DNA of 64,000 nt, from contig CM055094.1 of assembly GCA_029204225.1 (NCBI GenBank), forward strand, positions 14,760,928 through 14,824,927, given 5' to 3'. Of this stretch, positions 54,386-64,000 are shown in pieces. Position 1 is the stretch's first letter, and each line of letters begins with the position of its first letter. The translations under genes and the position numbers were made by a program. This DNA is from Diphasiastrum complanatum. Taxonomy: Eukaryota > Streptophyta > Lycopodiopsida > Lycopodiales > Lycopodiaceae. Below the pieces are notes generated by a model that had not been told where the DNA came from, did not search any database, and saw only the letters and a list, made by a program, of their open reading frames with translations.

Positions 54386-55167
54386 TGTTGGAAAGATGTG
54401 ATAATGCAATAATGACAAGTTGAAGCTTGTGAACGACTTATCGAGCGCAGCGGAATGAGCCTACTTTCCTAATGCATGACTATGCCTATCAATTTTGAAC
54501 AAAACATAATGACAAGAGTCACATTCAATCTTTTAGCAACTAACTTTAAAATTATCAGAGCCAAATTGATTACGTAGCCAAACAATGAAGAATTGAATTA
54601 TCAGACAAAAGAAATATGAGATCACAGAGATTTTGACATGATACTGAACGCAATAAAGGATAGATTGATTTAGCAAAATGATGAGCACAAGACAATTGCA
54701 GATATTTACTGCGTACTCTAAGCTATCTCTTAAAACTTTGTCTGATTTGCACTTCCATTGATAAGCAGTAAGCGGTAATAGCAAAACTCTAAAAGAACTC
54801 TAAATAATTGAGTTAGAATGCTCAAGAGTGTTCAAGCTTGAAAGTTTGAAAGAGCTGCTACATTCTACTTCAATGCATTGCTGAATGAATGAAGTAATAG
54901 ATGTATGATCAGCTATTTATACTAAGTAAAGATGGGTGTCCAGTAGGACAGCTGATTAGGTCATAGATCATAATGGCCAGTTGGCCATAGTGAGCTGGCA
55001 TCCGTCCACTCAGTACTTCCTAGAAATTTACCTTTAGTATCCACCTGTGAGCGATTTTTGTGTACTTTTGTAGACTGTGTAGAAACATGCATAAAATTGC
55101 AGAGCTGAGTAATGTAGTGGATGAAGATTAAAAATGATTAGTCGATCATCAGGAGAATAATCCAACA
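54386..55167 (-). repeat. Complete LTR shared by two copia coding regions
   Basis: It is 782 bp with perfect 7-bp inverted ends TGTTGGA/TCCAACA. On its left is a PBS and gag start, so it acts as a 5' LTR. On its right is the end of RNase H with the purine-rich ACGAAGAAAAA, so it also stands where a 3' LTR belongs. Parts of it recur at 43894-44012 and 48485-48829. Confidence 0.88.
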
Positions 55168-57640
55168 ATTTTTCTTCGTCTGAATATATGAATACTTTGA
55201 CCTTCAAACTTAGTTCTGCACAAAATTTCTTATGTGTATCCAAGCTTAATGCTTTAGTGAAAATATTTGATGTCATCTCTTGTGTTCGACAATACTGCAA
55301 GTCAACTTCTTTGTCATGAGTTTTGCTTCTGACATAGTGATACTTAATTTCAATGTGCTTACTCCTAGAATGAAATCTGGGGTTGGCTAATAAAGCAATG
55401 GCACTTCGATTATCACAAAACAGGATTGTCGGAGCATATTGATTTAGACTAATATCTAAAAGTAAGTTTCTCAACCGTATTGCTTCCTTTGTAGCTTTGG
55501 AGGTTGCGATATACTCTGATTCAGTGGAGGAGAGAGCTATCAAAGTTTTCTTGCGACTGTTCCATGAAATAGGACCATTGTTGAGGAAGAATGCAAATCT
55601 TGAAGTGGATTTACGAGTGTCTACATCTTCTACCCAACTTACATTTGAAAAACCACTAAGAATATTGAGTTTGTCATTGTCGACTCCTCCATAACAAATG
55701 CAAAAGTTTATAGTAACTCGAGAATATCTCATGACTTTGATAAGAGCCTTCCAATGTGTCCAAGATTGGTCATATACTGATTCAAGGAACTGACTGCAAA
55801 AGTTATGTCTGGTCTGGTACAGATCATCACATACATAAGAGATCCTATTATCGAATGGTAAGGATACTCACGCTTCACTTTGATTGTTTGGGGACACTGG
55901 TCCTTCGACATCTTGAGTCATGGATATGGCCATTGGTGAGAGAGATAATTTGTAATTCATCATATTATATCTTATTAAGACATTGTGAATGTATCTTTGC
56001 TGAGAAATATAGATCAACTTTTGTTTTCTATCTCTTTGGATTTGAATACATAGACAGTAATGAGCTTTGTCATGTCGAACTCAAAAATAGCATTGTCTTA
56101 GCTTCCTTTATCATATTGATATTGTTGTTGAAAAGCAATGTGTCATCCACATACAAAGTGATAATGATAAAGAAATGATGCACTGACTTGAAATAGACAT
56201 TTGAATCTGAAGAGCTTGGTGTGTAGTCGTGATCAATAAGGAAAGTATTGATCCTTTAAAACCATGCTCAAGCAGATTGCTTCAAGCCATAAAACGCTTT
56301 ACGGAGTTTACACACATGATTGTGTTTACCTTCAATATTGTAACCTTCAAGTTGCACCACGTAAATGTCCTCTTTGATAACTCCATTAAGATATGTTGTC
56401 TATACATCCATTTGATGTACATCCAAATCTACTGCAGCAACAAATGACAATAGAAGAATGTTTAACTATTGGACTGAGTTCTCAGTGTAGTCAACGTTCT
56501 ATACTAGAGAGAATCCTTTGGCTACAAGTTCGACGACTGTCCAAGTCTTGTTCTTAATAAGAGATGAAAACTCTTTATCCATAGCTTCTTTCCAAAGATC
56601 GGAATTGGGCTGACTGAGTGTCTCTTCGACAGTCGTTGGCTCTTTAACAAGGTAAGTTGCCGACTTGTCGATATACCTGTTAGGTGGTCTGCTGACTCTT
56701 GTCGATCTTCTAGGTGATGATCAAAGTTGATCTTCATCATGCTATAGTTGTTGAACCGCAACATCACCATCTTCAGTTTTGGTGTTGATAAGTTGTTCGT
56801 TGGGAGTAGACAAGCTTGGACCTTCAATAGGAATAGTCAGATTTGGAACTTGAAAGTTTGATGTTCCGGAAGAGTCCAAAAGTTCGACTATATGAGCTTT
56901 GCCTTTAGCTTGGAAGTCAATAAATTGATCTTCGATGAAGATGACATACCGACTAGTGAATATCTTCGACTCGACAGGATCATACAACTTATAAGCTTGA
57001 TCTGAAGTAGTGTAGTTGATGAAAATAGACTTGATACTCTTGAAGTCGAGTTTCTTCCTGAGATCATGTGGAATCTGCGCATAAGCGATACATCCGAAAA
57101 CTCGTAAGTCTGATAAAGAAGGTTTGGAACCTATCCAAACTTCGTATGGTGTTTTGTTTGAGAGATCTTTAGTATGACATTTGTTCTGAATATAAGATGT
57201 AGTTGAAACTGCTTCAACCCAAAAGGACTTCGGAAGTGTTGCATGTGATAACATGCACTTTGTCGATTTGACTAAGATTTTGTTCTTTCTCTCAGCAAGA
57301 CCATTCGATTGAGGTGAATAGGAGGTAATGTATTGTTGCTCAATGTCGTTCTTAAGACAATACTCCTTGAATTTGGTAGGGATATATTCTCCCCTGTTGT
57401 CAGACCTAAGTGCTTTAATTCTTTTCCCAGTTTGATTTTTTGCATGCTCTTTGAATTGTCGAACCTTGTAAAGCCTCCGATTTCTGCTTAATAAAATAAA
57501 CAGGCCTTCTTCTTTGAAATTCGTCAATAAAGGTAATAAAATACTTTGCATCTAGCAACGACAGAGTTTGCGTTAGATCACATATATCCAAATGAACAAT
57601 GTCTAACAAATCTTTTGATGCATGCCCATTGAAGAAGAAT
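55168..57640 (-). pseudogene. Second copia family: integrase-RT-RNase H relic
   Basis: On the minus strand from about 57640 are DIVHLDICD and KYFITFIDEF. The integrase core is at 56742-57551 (LRSDNRGEYIP with the second Asp, GLAERKNKILVKS with the Glu, DLRVFGCIAYAQIP, VIFIEDQFIDF). The RT N-terminus is in a shifted frame (56522-56827, with stops) and the RT palm, with VDDTLLFN-type sequence, near 56100-56170. RNase H is at 55168-55911 (SIIGSLMYVMICTRPDIT, DTRKSTSRFAFFLNN, the SSTESEYIATSKA box, FCDNRSAIALLANP, MTSNIFTKAL). The normal stop is lost, so the frame reads through the PPT into the LTR. Gag and the protease are missing upstream. Confidence 0.88.
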
Positions 57641-58348
57641 GTAAATCATAGATGTGTGGATAAACAGCATCCAGCTCCTTGATGGCAGCAGCCGTCTTAG
57701 ACCCAATTGCTTGGTGACCAACATGTGGAGGAGATACCCACATTTGGTAGTTGACTTGCGGGCTTTCAGAGCTCCGCACAGCTTCTCCGCTACCTTCTCA
57801 GCCCACTTATAATTTTGAGTGGGGTCATCCATGGTGAGGGCATAGAGAAGAGATCGCTCGGTGGGATGCGATCCATTTTGGTGGTATGTATCGCGACCAT
57901 GGTGACGAGGATCTCTGAGGCGGCTCGTAGATGGGAATCCGTGATGAGACGGATAGCAATCCCATCGTTGGTTTGGGCAATGGTTTTGCCGTCGTCTGTC
58001 AGAAACTTGGTAAAGTACTTGGCATCATAGCTGGTGCCCTTTCCATGGATTGTCTCTCCGAGATTAGGAAAGTCGACGCTCTGAAGATCTCAAGGAGAGA
58101 CGTTGATAATAGAATAGCTTCCACTCTTGGATGTAATCCGGAAAGTTTGGAACTCATCCGAATAGGTCAAGTAGGCTACTCGGATGAGGCTCTTGCTCTT
58201 CTGGTCTCGAAAAAGTGTCAGATCAGGATATCCTTGGCCAGTGTGAGCTGCTCGGCATGATTTTTAAGATAGATCATGACTATACCCCTGAATAAGGATG
58301 AGGGGGTTTACGGCGATGCAAGCTCAGTGAGGAATCGCGGGAAGCCAT
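57641..58348 (-). pseudogene. Unidentified coding-like relic
   Basis: An ATG at 58348-58346 opens MASRDSSLSLHRRKPP. After a shift, one minus-strand frame runs from about 58230 to 57800 with a single stop (TGA near 58090), holding IRVAYLTYSDEFQTF, GETIHGKGTSYDAKYF, TIAQTNDGIAIRLITD and SEILVTMVAIHTTKMD. After another shift it continues PTQNYKWAEKVAEKLCGALK and GYLLHMLVTKQLG. It is more GC-rich than its neighbours and is not copia or gypsy pol as far as I can tell. It sits between a gypsy RT and a copia integrase. It could be a decayed host gene, captured sequence or an old viral insert. I do not assign a function. Confidence 0.5.
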
Positions 58349-58358
58349 GATAACAGTG

Positions 58359-58431
58359 ATTTTAGATTGCTCTGAGAATTTTGAAAATTTTTAAAAAATT
58401 TGGCATGAATTTGAGAGCAGCAATCTAAAAT
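58359..58431. repeat. Inverted repeat ATTTTAGATTGC ... GCAATCTAAAAT
   Basis: The 12-bp arms at 58359-58370 and 58420-58431 are perfect complements with a 49-base AT-rich loop. TCT and AGA next to the arms can extend the stem across a small bulge. It lies between the ATG of the unidentified relic and the end of the Gypsy-D RT. Confidence 0.85.
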
Positions 58432-59190
58432 GAACTCGTGGGGTCACGTATCGTATGCGGTTTCGGTAGATTTTGAATGATAAGGATCTTTTTAGGGTCA
58501 GTGGCGATGCCATTTCGTGAGATAATATGTCCTAACACAATACCATGGGTTACCCAAATCTGGCATTTTTCAGGATTAAGAGAGATACCGAAGCGGTGAC
58601 ATGAGATAAAAAAATTTCTGAGCACAGACAGATGACGTATTTTTTCGGAATGTGCTCCTAAATCATCCAAGTAAACTTCTAAGGTATCGCCCATCTGCTG
58701 AGAAAAGGCCGCTTGTCTAACACGTTGGAAGGTGCTAGGAGCATTGTAGAGACCAAAAGGCATGACTTTCTAGCAGAAGGTTCTCCTTTCTGTGGCAAAG
58801 GCGGTTTTGTGTTGATCTTCTTCAGCGATTTGGATCATATTATATCCGCTAAATCCATCTAAGAAGGAATAAGCCTCATCTCCTGCTAGATTTTCTAAGA
58901 TGGATTCTCCGAAAGGTAGTGGAAATGATCACGTTCAGTGACAGCGTTAAGTTTCTTAAATCGACACAGATCCGGAGTTTTCCATTTTTCTTGGGGACGA
59001 CGATAATTGGGGAGACCCACTCAGTATGCTCAATTTCATAGATAAATCCCGCATCTAAGAGGCGTTGTAATTCTTCTTTGATCTTGGCCTTATAGATGGG
59101 ATTGCATCTGTATGGACGACTCGCAGTGGGCCTCGCACCCGGTTTAAGTGGGATACGATGCACAACTACTTGGGGTGAGATGCCTCTCAT
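58425..59190 (-). pseudogene. Gypsy-D reverse transcriptase (truncated)
   Basis: On the minus strand come VVVHRIPLKPGARPTA, RPYRCNPIYKAKIKEEL, EWVSPIIVVPKKNGKLR and ICVDLRNLT (58876-59190). After a shift come QIAEEDQHKTAFATE, MPFGLYNAPSTFQR, the catalytic box EVYLDDLGAHSE and VLGHIISRNGIATDP (58425-58763). The frame ends at a stop soon after, where gypsy similarity also stops. RNase H, integrase and the 3' LTR are absent. Confidence 0.88.
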
Positions 59191-59327
59191 GTCTTTATAG
59201 GTCCAGACAAAGATATGTCAATATTTTCGTAGGAGCTTTTCAAGCCGTCTTCGTTGTTCGCGATTGAGATGAGCTCCGACATGGACAATATATTTGTTGG
59301 TTTCATTTGGCTCACTCAGGGAAAGGG

Positions 59328-59914
59328 TTATGGTTTGTGCAGGGCCTTCGTAGGGTGAATTACCAGTGGGCTCACGTTGAGCTTGGGGTAATTTGATTGT
59401 GACATCCTCGATCGTATAGTCCTTAAGTATGCAGGAACATCATGGGCTAGAGATTTGAGGGGGGCCTTGCCTTTACCTTGCCGAGATGGTGCTTTTTCGG
59501 GGACTGGTGTAGGGCTAGAGGCAATTTTAGGAACTTCTCGAACAATTGTGAGGTCACCAGGCGGTTGAATTTGAAGTGGTTTTTTCATTTTCTCTTTCAT
59601 AGTATGACCACGTGGTTGAGGTTTCGGTGGTGGAGAGACAGTTGGTATGTCATGGAGGATCTCGTCATCAATTTGAAAGATAGTCTCCTCCTCACAGAGA
59701 TACCATGGATAGTGTGGGCATTTGGGAGGGTAGAATTTTGTCTCAGGTTTTTCAATTGCAACCTTGGCAACGGATTCCACCTTGGAAGCGGGGGAAGTGC
59801 TTCCATATAGTTGAGGATTTGAATATCAGAAATGTCCATATCTTCTGGGCAATTCTGAATTCGTAAGGCGTTCTCATCATCAATGAATAGATCGTATGAT
59901 TCATTAGTAGTCAT
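59328..59914 (-). pseudogene. Gypsy-D protease-RT linker
   Basis: Two overlapping minus-strand frames, acidic then proline- and lysine-rich (59597-59914 holding YDLFIDDENALRIQN, 59328-59780 holding PHYPWYLCEEETIFQID). They join by a shift in the overlap. No catalytic motif; the segment corresponds to the variable linker between protease and RT. Confidence 0.65.
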
Positions 59915-60642
59915 GCAACATTTAGCAGCTCATCATGGTGTGGAAGAATATCAATAAAATTGATATTGATGATGGGTGTATCTAGATCAGGTAATTGGTC
60001 GTGATCGATCGGGTGTAGAGAGGTACAATTATCCTGATGTTGAGCACAGTAATCGACATTCACACAATCAATGGTAGCTAGACTGTGACTCCAGTTTATG
60101 ATATCAGTAGATTTAACATAATGACCTTTTTCATGGCTGGACTGGTATGGCTCAAATACTGAGTTGGTGGTTGAGGATCCCTCGTCATGGATGCGTGCAA
60201 GTTTGAGTTTACCCATTGAGTCAATGGTGACAGAACTGTCACGATTACCAAAAGTGACTCGGCCTTTGCTCCAGTCATGAACGACTCGTGCATTGGTGAG
60301 CCATGGACAACCAAGTAGTAATTCATAAGAATAGGCATTATTGGGAATATCAAGTACTACAAGATCAACAGAAAACTTGAGACCTCCTAGTTTGATCAGC
60401 ACGTGCGGAAGGAAACTGGTAGGTCGGACCACACTTTGATCAGCCATTCGAGGTTGACAAGTAGGTTTGGCTAGCTTGTCTCTCAGATTCCATTCCATTG
60501 TGAGAGATGTGGAAATGATATTAACCCCGGAACCTCCATCGAGTATTGCTAAAACTTCACGGGATTGATGATGGGTAGCTGGGATTTTGATGTTGCCTCG
60601 TTCGCTGAGTGAATTGGTTAGATGTAAAGGCATTTCAGGCAA
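59911..60642 (-). CDS. Gypsy-D retropepsin-like protease
   Basis: This 243-codon open frame has the active-site loop in VLAILDGGSGVNIIST (about residues 31-45) and SYELLLGCPWLTNARVVHDW (about 129-148), the second conserved block of gypsy proteases. The active site reads DGGSG instead of the usual D-S/T-G, as also in Gypsy-B at 20.3 kb. The protease cuts gag-pol. Its N-terminal half continues from the zinc-knuckle frame upstream with a shift. Confidence 0.82.
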   Translation of the reverse strand: MPEMPLHLTNSLSERGNIKIPATHHQSREVLAILDGGSGVNIISTSLTMEWNLRDKLAKPTCQPRMADQSVVRPTSFLPHVLIKLGGLKFSVDLVVLDIPNNAYSYELLLGCPWLTNARVVHDWSKGRVTFGNRDSSVTIDSMGKLKLARIHDEGSSTTNSVFEPYQSSHEKGHYVKSTDIINWSHSLATIDCVNVDYCAQHQDNCTSLHPIDHDQLPDLDTPIININFIDILPHHDELLNVA

Positions 60643-61674
60643 CTCGTCAATAGTGGTGGTGGTATTGGATTGGATCTATTGTTTCCACTGGCCAGCATGC
60701 TTCCAGAGTACATGGAAGGGAAGGGTGACATTGGCTTGTAGTAAATCTCCCCAGACTTCGGTACCTTCAAGAGTTTTGCTTTCAAAGGGCTTGTGAGGTA
60801 CTTTATGGGAAGAGGAAGATTGTTGGTCGGCATTGCGGATTTGCTGGCGATACTCATGATGCAGCCAAATTTCTTCAGATGGGTGAGGATAAACTATTGG
60901 GGTTGAATCATCACTTGGAGGAACCGTCTGCGGTTGAGTTTTGTTGGGTGCAAGTGTAGGGGTTTGGCATTGGGTTTGTGTCCAAGTCAAGATCCAAGCA
61001 GTATGTGTTTCGATTGGTAAGGTTTCTACTTGCACTGAACAGACAGGAGTGGTTGGCTTAGATCGGGATGGGCAGTCCTTCACGTGATGTTCAATACCAC
61101 AGTTTTCACAAGCTGGAGAAAAGCGGAGTTTATCTGGGCAGCAAATACTAGGATGTTTACCTGCACAGATAAAGCATTCTCATATTGCGGGTAGTTGATG
61201 TGCAACAAAGACAGCTTGGTTTGGGTTGTAAGCTTGGGCATTGGGATCCACCGGTTGAGCATTAGAATCATAGGTATAATAAACAACCGTTTCAGTAGAG
61301 TATTGCAGTTGAGTATTATCTTCCACATAGTAGGTGGCCGGATCGATGGTATTCGGATCAAGATGATGGACAACATTTTGTGGGGCAGGTTGGTTAACAA
61401 CAAACTGTTGATGTGGGGATGGGTACTGATTTGGTGCAGGTGGTCGAGGTTGGTAAACCCCTGGTCGTGGCAGAGGTTGTTGTGGCAGGTACGGGCGGTA
61501 AGCTCGATAGATGGTTGGTCTGGTGGCTGTTGGAAAATGATTTCGTAGGTGAGGGCATTCATTAGCAGTGTGATGTTGTGAGCAGATTGGACACCAGACA
61601 TTTTCCCTTGCTGGAAAGGATTTCTCAGCAATCTGTTTCATGGCGGTTTGAAAAACGACAATGAGTTTATCCAT
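60643..61674 (-). pseudogene. Gypsy-D gag C-terminus with three Cys-rich knuckles
   Basis: The first frame (61180-61674) has WCPICSQHHTANECP, then a Pro/Gln/Tyr-rich low-complexity region. After a TGA at about 61180 the next parts hold CFICAGKHPSICCP and CENCGIEHHVKDCP (about 61175-61075). A linker in 60676-61083 leads to the protease. The knuckles bind element RNA. The interruption is a stop plus a shift, so gag and protease would not be made as one chain now. Confidence 0.78.
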
Positions 61675-61725
61675 ATGAGATTGTTGAGGTTTTTGCCAGG
61701 TTCCATTTGATAGAAGTTCAGAAGA

Positions 61726-62394
61726 CTAAGCAATATTATCATATTTCGAGTGATTAGGACAGTCCGGATTTTTAGATTTCTTTTCATGATGGTCAAAGTC
61801 ATCGTCGGAACCTTCGTCTTCTTCACGGATAGCATCAGTCATCACATCTTTAAGTTGATCATAAAGGTCAACTGGTTTGAGTTCAAAGCAAATGTTTTTT
61901 GGCAATCCAACTAAAAATAGTTTTATGGCCATTCGTTCAGTGATATTTTCATCAACACATTCTACTTCGAGACGTTTAAAACGCTTAATGTAGTTTCGAA
62001 CAGACTCTTCGCGATGCATCTTGATATGAGTAATTTGAATGAACGGGCTCTGAGTCAGTTTGGATGGTTTGAAATGCTTGATGAGAGCGTTCTTGAGGGT
62101 GGTCCAAGAAGCAAGATCAGGAGCTTCGAGATTCAAGTACCACTCCTTGGCGATGCCATAGAGTACCATGGGAAATAGGCGAAGCTTTTTAGTTTCAGAG
62201 GTATCTCCATAAAAATGGCATGCATTATCAAAGTCTTGGAGAAATTGGACTGGGTCAGATTCGCCATCGTACTTTGGTGCATCGATACGTGGAATTCTTC
62301 GTTCCATTCGTGGAGGAGTCGGATTAGAAGATTCAGCATAGTTGCGAGACATGATGCAGAATATAGATGAGCAGGGCAAGACTATACTTGACAA
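61726..62394 (-). CDS. Gypsy-D gag capsid domain
   Basis: A 222-codon open frame with the likely start at the internal Met at 62352 (MSRNYAESSNPTPPR). Capsid motifs of the retrotransposon gag family are RIPRIDAPKYDGESDPVQFL, KRLRLFP-like KKLRLFPMVLYG, AKEWYLNLEAPDLASW, LIKHFKPS and MHREESVRNYIKRFKRLEVE. An acidic tail (REEDEGSDDDFDHHEKK) ends it. Gag builds the particle. A stop separates it from the knuckle region. Confidence 0.88.
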   Translation of the reverse strand: MSSIVLPCSSIFCIMSRNYAESSNPTPPRMERRIPRIDAPKYDGESDPVQFLQDFDNACHFYGDTSETKKLRLFPMVLYGIAKEWYLNLEAPDLASWTTLKNALIKHFKPSKLTQSPFIQITHIKMHREESVRNYIKRFKRLEVECVDENITERMAIKLFLVGLPKNICFELKPVDLYDQLKDVMTDAIREEDEGSDDDFDHHEKKSKNPDCPNHSKYDNIA

Positions 62395-63195
62395 AAAGGG
62401 CAGGTTGCTTGCAGAATGGATGTAGGACAGAAATTGGTCTTTCTAATTGTTATAGAATTCGCGGACAGGCTGAGAAATCATGGAGAGACAGATAAATCTA
62501 ACTGTAATACTCGCGAATTCTGAAAAAGGTTTCTGAATGTCAGAATAGTGATTTTTTTAGATTTTCGAGAAAAAATTTGGCGTTTCAGAATTCGCGGATA
62601 GTACAGGGAAATCGTGCTTTGTGAGGACGAATTCTTAGGTTGGATGGCAAATTCTAACAAAGAGGTTTGATTGGCAGATAGAGAATATAGAGAAAAATGT
62701 GATGTTCTGACAGTAAACGGGCAAAATTTGTGAGATAGAAATCGCGGAGCTATTGAAGGACTGATCTTAATGAGATCTAGCCTCAATGAAGTTGGCAAAT
62801 TCTAGGACAAAGATTTTGATGAGAAATAAGGGATTTTGATAGTATATCAGGCTGTTTTCTCAAAATCTGATTGTGGTCAGAATTTGTGGAGGTGATAAAA
62901 TGAAAGATCAGGGTCTATTAGGGCTGTAGACAGACTGACGAATTATGTTTGGTTGTGAAAAATGTCACTTGGGTCACTTATTTTGAAGAAAATGCCCAAG
63001 TTGACTCTTTTGTTGCTTCCCCCCGGTTTGAGAAGTTGCTTTGCAGCTCATGTAGGACCTGGAGAGACGACGCGTGCTGTTTGTTGGTAGATAGAGGTTT
63101 GCACACAAACAAACATACAACACAGAAGCAAAAAACAAATGAAAAAGGAAAAGAAACTAGGTAGAAAAATACTTAAAAAGTGGCAACGACGCCAA
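62395..63195 (-). other. Gypsy-D leader and PBS
   Basis: Non-coding leader of about 780 bp with repeated GAATTCGCGGA-like words (62456, 62512, 62588). The minus strand reads TGGCGTCGTTGCCAC at 63194-63180, close to the well-known plant gypsy PBS TGGCGCCGTTGCC, one base from the LTR end. Confidence 0.75.
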
Positions 63196-64000
63196 TGTTG
63201 CAAATATTTCTAGTGTGTGCGATGGCCAGATCTACTTACAGGTGTAGTATAGGGATGTAGAGATTCATCCACTTTCTAAGTTTCTACCAAGGTTCAAACA
63301 GAAATGTGAAACTAAGAAGTAATGACGGAAGCACTAAGGCTTACCCAACTAGTGCTCAAAACGGAAATGAAACTATCTAAGGTGACAAAATCCAAACCCT
63401 TGCTAAGGCTTACCCAACTAGCAAGGCGTTTAATCTAAATTCTACTTAACACCCAAAGGGTAATAAAATAATATTGTGGCTGATATTAAGCAAATAATCA
63501 ATAAAGAACATGCCACAATAAACCGATGAAAAGGAGGCAGGAGGAGACCATAGCACCTTCCCTCAAGCTATGCACCTTTCCAAAGAGAACACAAATGACA
63601 TAGAATGATAATTCTCCAAAATAGAGAGCAAGATAGCTTAATCTCAAAAGTGTTGGTTACAATGCAAATACCTCTCCTTTTATGGCAAGGAGGGTCTTTC
63701 ATAAGTGTCTACTAACTTATGGGACTAATCTGTTTCTAGCTTTTCAAGAACTCCTTACTTAGGAATTAGAACTTCAAATTTCTTAACTTAGGAAAACTTA
63801 AGATAAAATATTTCTAATCTTAAGTTTCTTAAGTCTAAGTTCTAAATCTAAGTTTAAGCTATTTTATTATTATTTAAGCTTCTACTCACATGCCATGGCT
63901 TGAAGTTTATTGATAGATACTCGTACGTGGTCTTACAAAACACATGCCACAGAGTTTTATTATTTTTTTTTATTTTCTCTGTGTTAGCACAGTTGCTAAC
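63196..64000 (-). repeat. Gypsy-D 5' LTR (reaches the window edge)
   Basis: It starts TGTTGCAAATATT next to the PBS. The window ends GTTGCTAAC, which would become the matching inverted end GTTGCTAACA with one more base. So the LTR is about 806 bp, cut by a single base. No coding frame of note. Confidence 0.7.

Noticed and set aside
57815-58260. Plus-strand frames of 71 and 109 codons
   Set aside because: They are antisense to the minus-strand relic, which looks more protein-like; no domain recognised. The choice of strand is not certain.

Overview
This is plant nuclear DNA: AT-rich, dominated by Ty1/copia and Ty3/gypsy LTR retrotransposons in several states of decay, with a Helitron relic, a small TIR element, and one ordinary host gene with GT-AG introns. 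Plant-type copia gag and pol, plant-style PBS sequences (TGGTATCAGAGC, and a TGGCGTCGTTGCC type) and a UBC22-like gene with kilobase-scale, transposon-filled introns suggest a vascular plant with a large genome (fern, lycophyte or gymnosperm, or a large angiosperm genome). I cannot name the species. Prokaryotic signals (operons, RBS, CRISPR) are absent.

Layout. 1-14.8 kb: nested copia debris. A minus-strand gag start with its PBS and LTR is cut by the left edge. A plus-strand IN-RT-RNase H relic with a 3' LTR follows (1.68-3.91 kb), then a minus-strand protease-integrase relic (3.91-5.67 kb) abutting the tail of a nearly complete minus-strand copia element (5.68-11.0 kb). Next come another RNase H relic, a gypsy LTR (11.8-12.2 kb), a plus-strand RT-RNase H relic (12.3-13.7 kb) and an RNase H plus LTR remnant (13.8-14.8 kb). 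14.9-22.1 kb: a minus-strand gypsy element (Gypsy-B) split by a complete copia insertion (15453-19999, both LTRs, TSD GGTAT) and by a 375-bp TIR element (21363-21737). 22.1-25.9 kb: non-coding DNA with old repeats.

26.1-42.0 kb: the host gene, a minus-strand orthologue of plant UBC22 / animal UBE2S, the APC/C-associated ubiquitin-conjugating enzyme. Six exons give an intact 247-codon frame with GT-AG junctions, an HPN motif, a catalytic Cys and the C-terminal LKRL tail. Intron 4 holds a non-autonomous LTR element (28311-31392, TSD GTGAA). Intron 3 holds a truncated gypsy element (about 33.1-37.45 kb). Intron 2 holds two long GT-type microsatellites. Both large elements are antisense to the gene.

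42.7-64 kb: accessory DNA again. It contains a copia gag-pro-IN relic (44.0-45.9 kb), a block of hairpin-forming short repeats (46.5-47.1 kb), and two plus-strand and one minus-strand relics of a second copia family (47.3-48.8, 50.2-52.3 and 54.4-57.6 kb). It also contains a Helitron Rep relic (52.3-53.9 kb), an unidentified coding-like relic (57.6-58.35 kb), and a minus-strand gypsy element (Gypsy-D, 58.4-64.0 kb) whose 5' LTR reaches the right edge. Apart from the host gene, nothing here works together as a pathway; the region is a record of nested insertion, recombination through LTRs, and decay.
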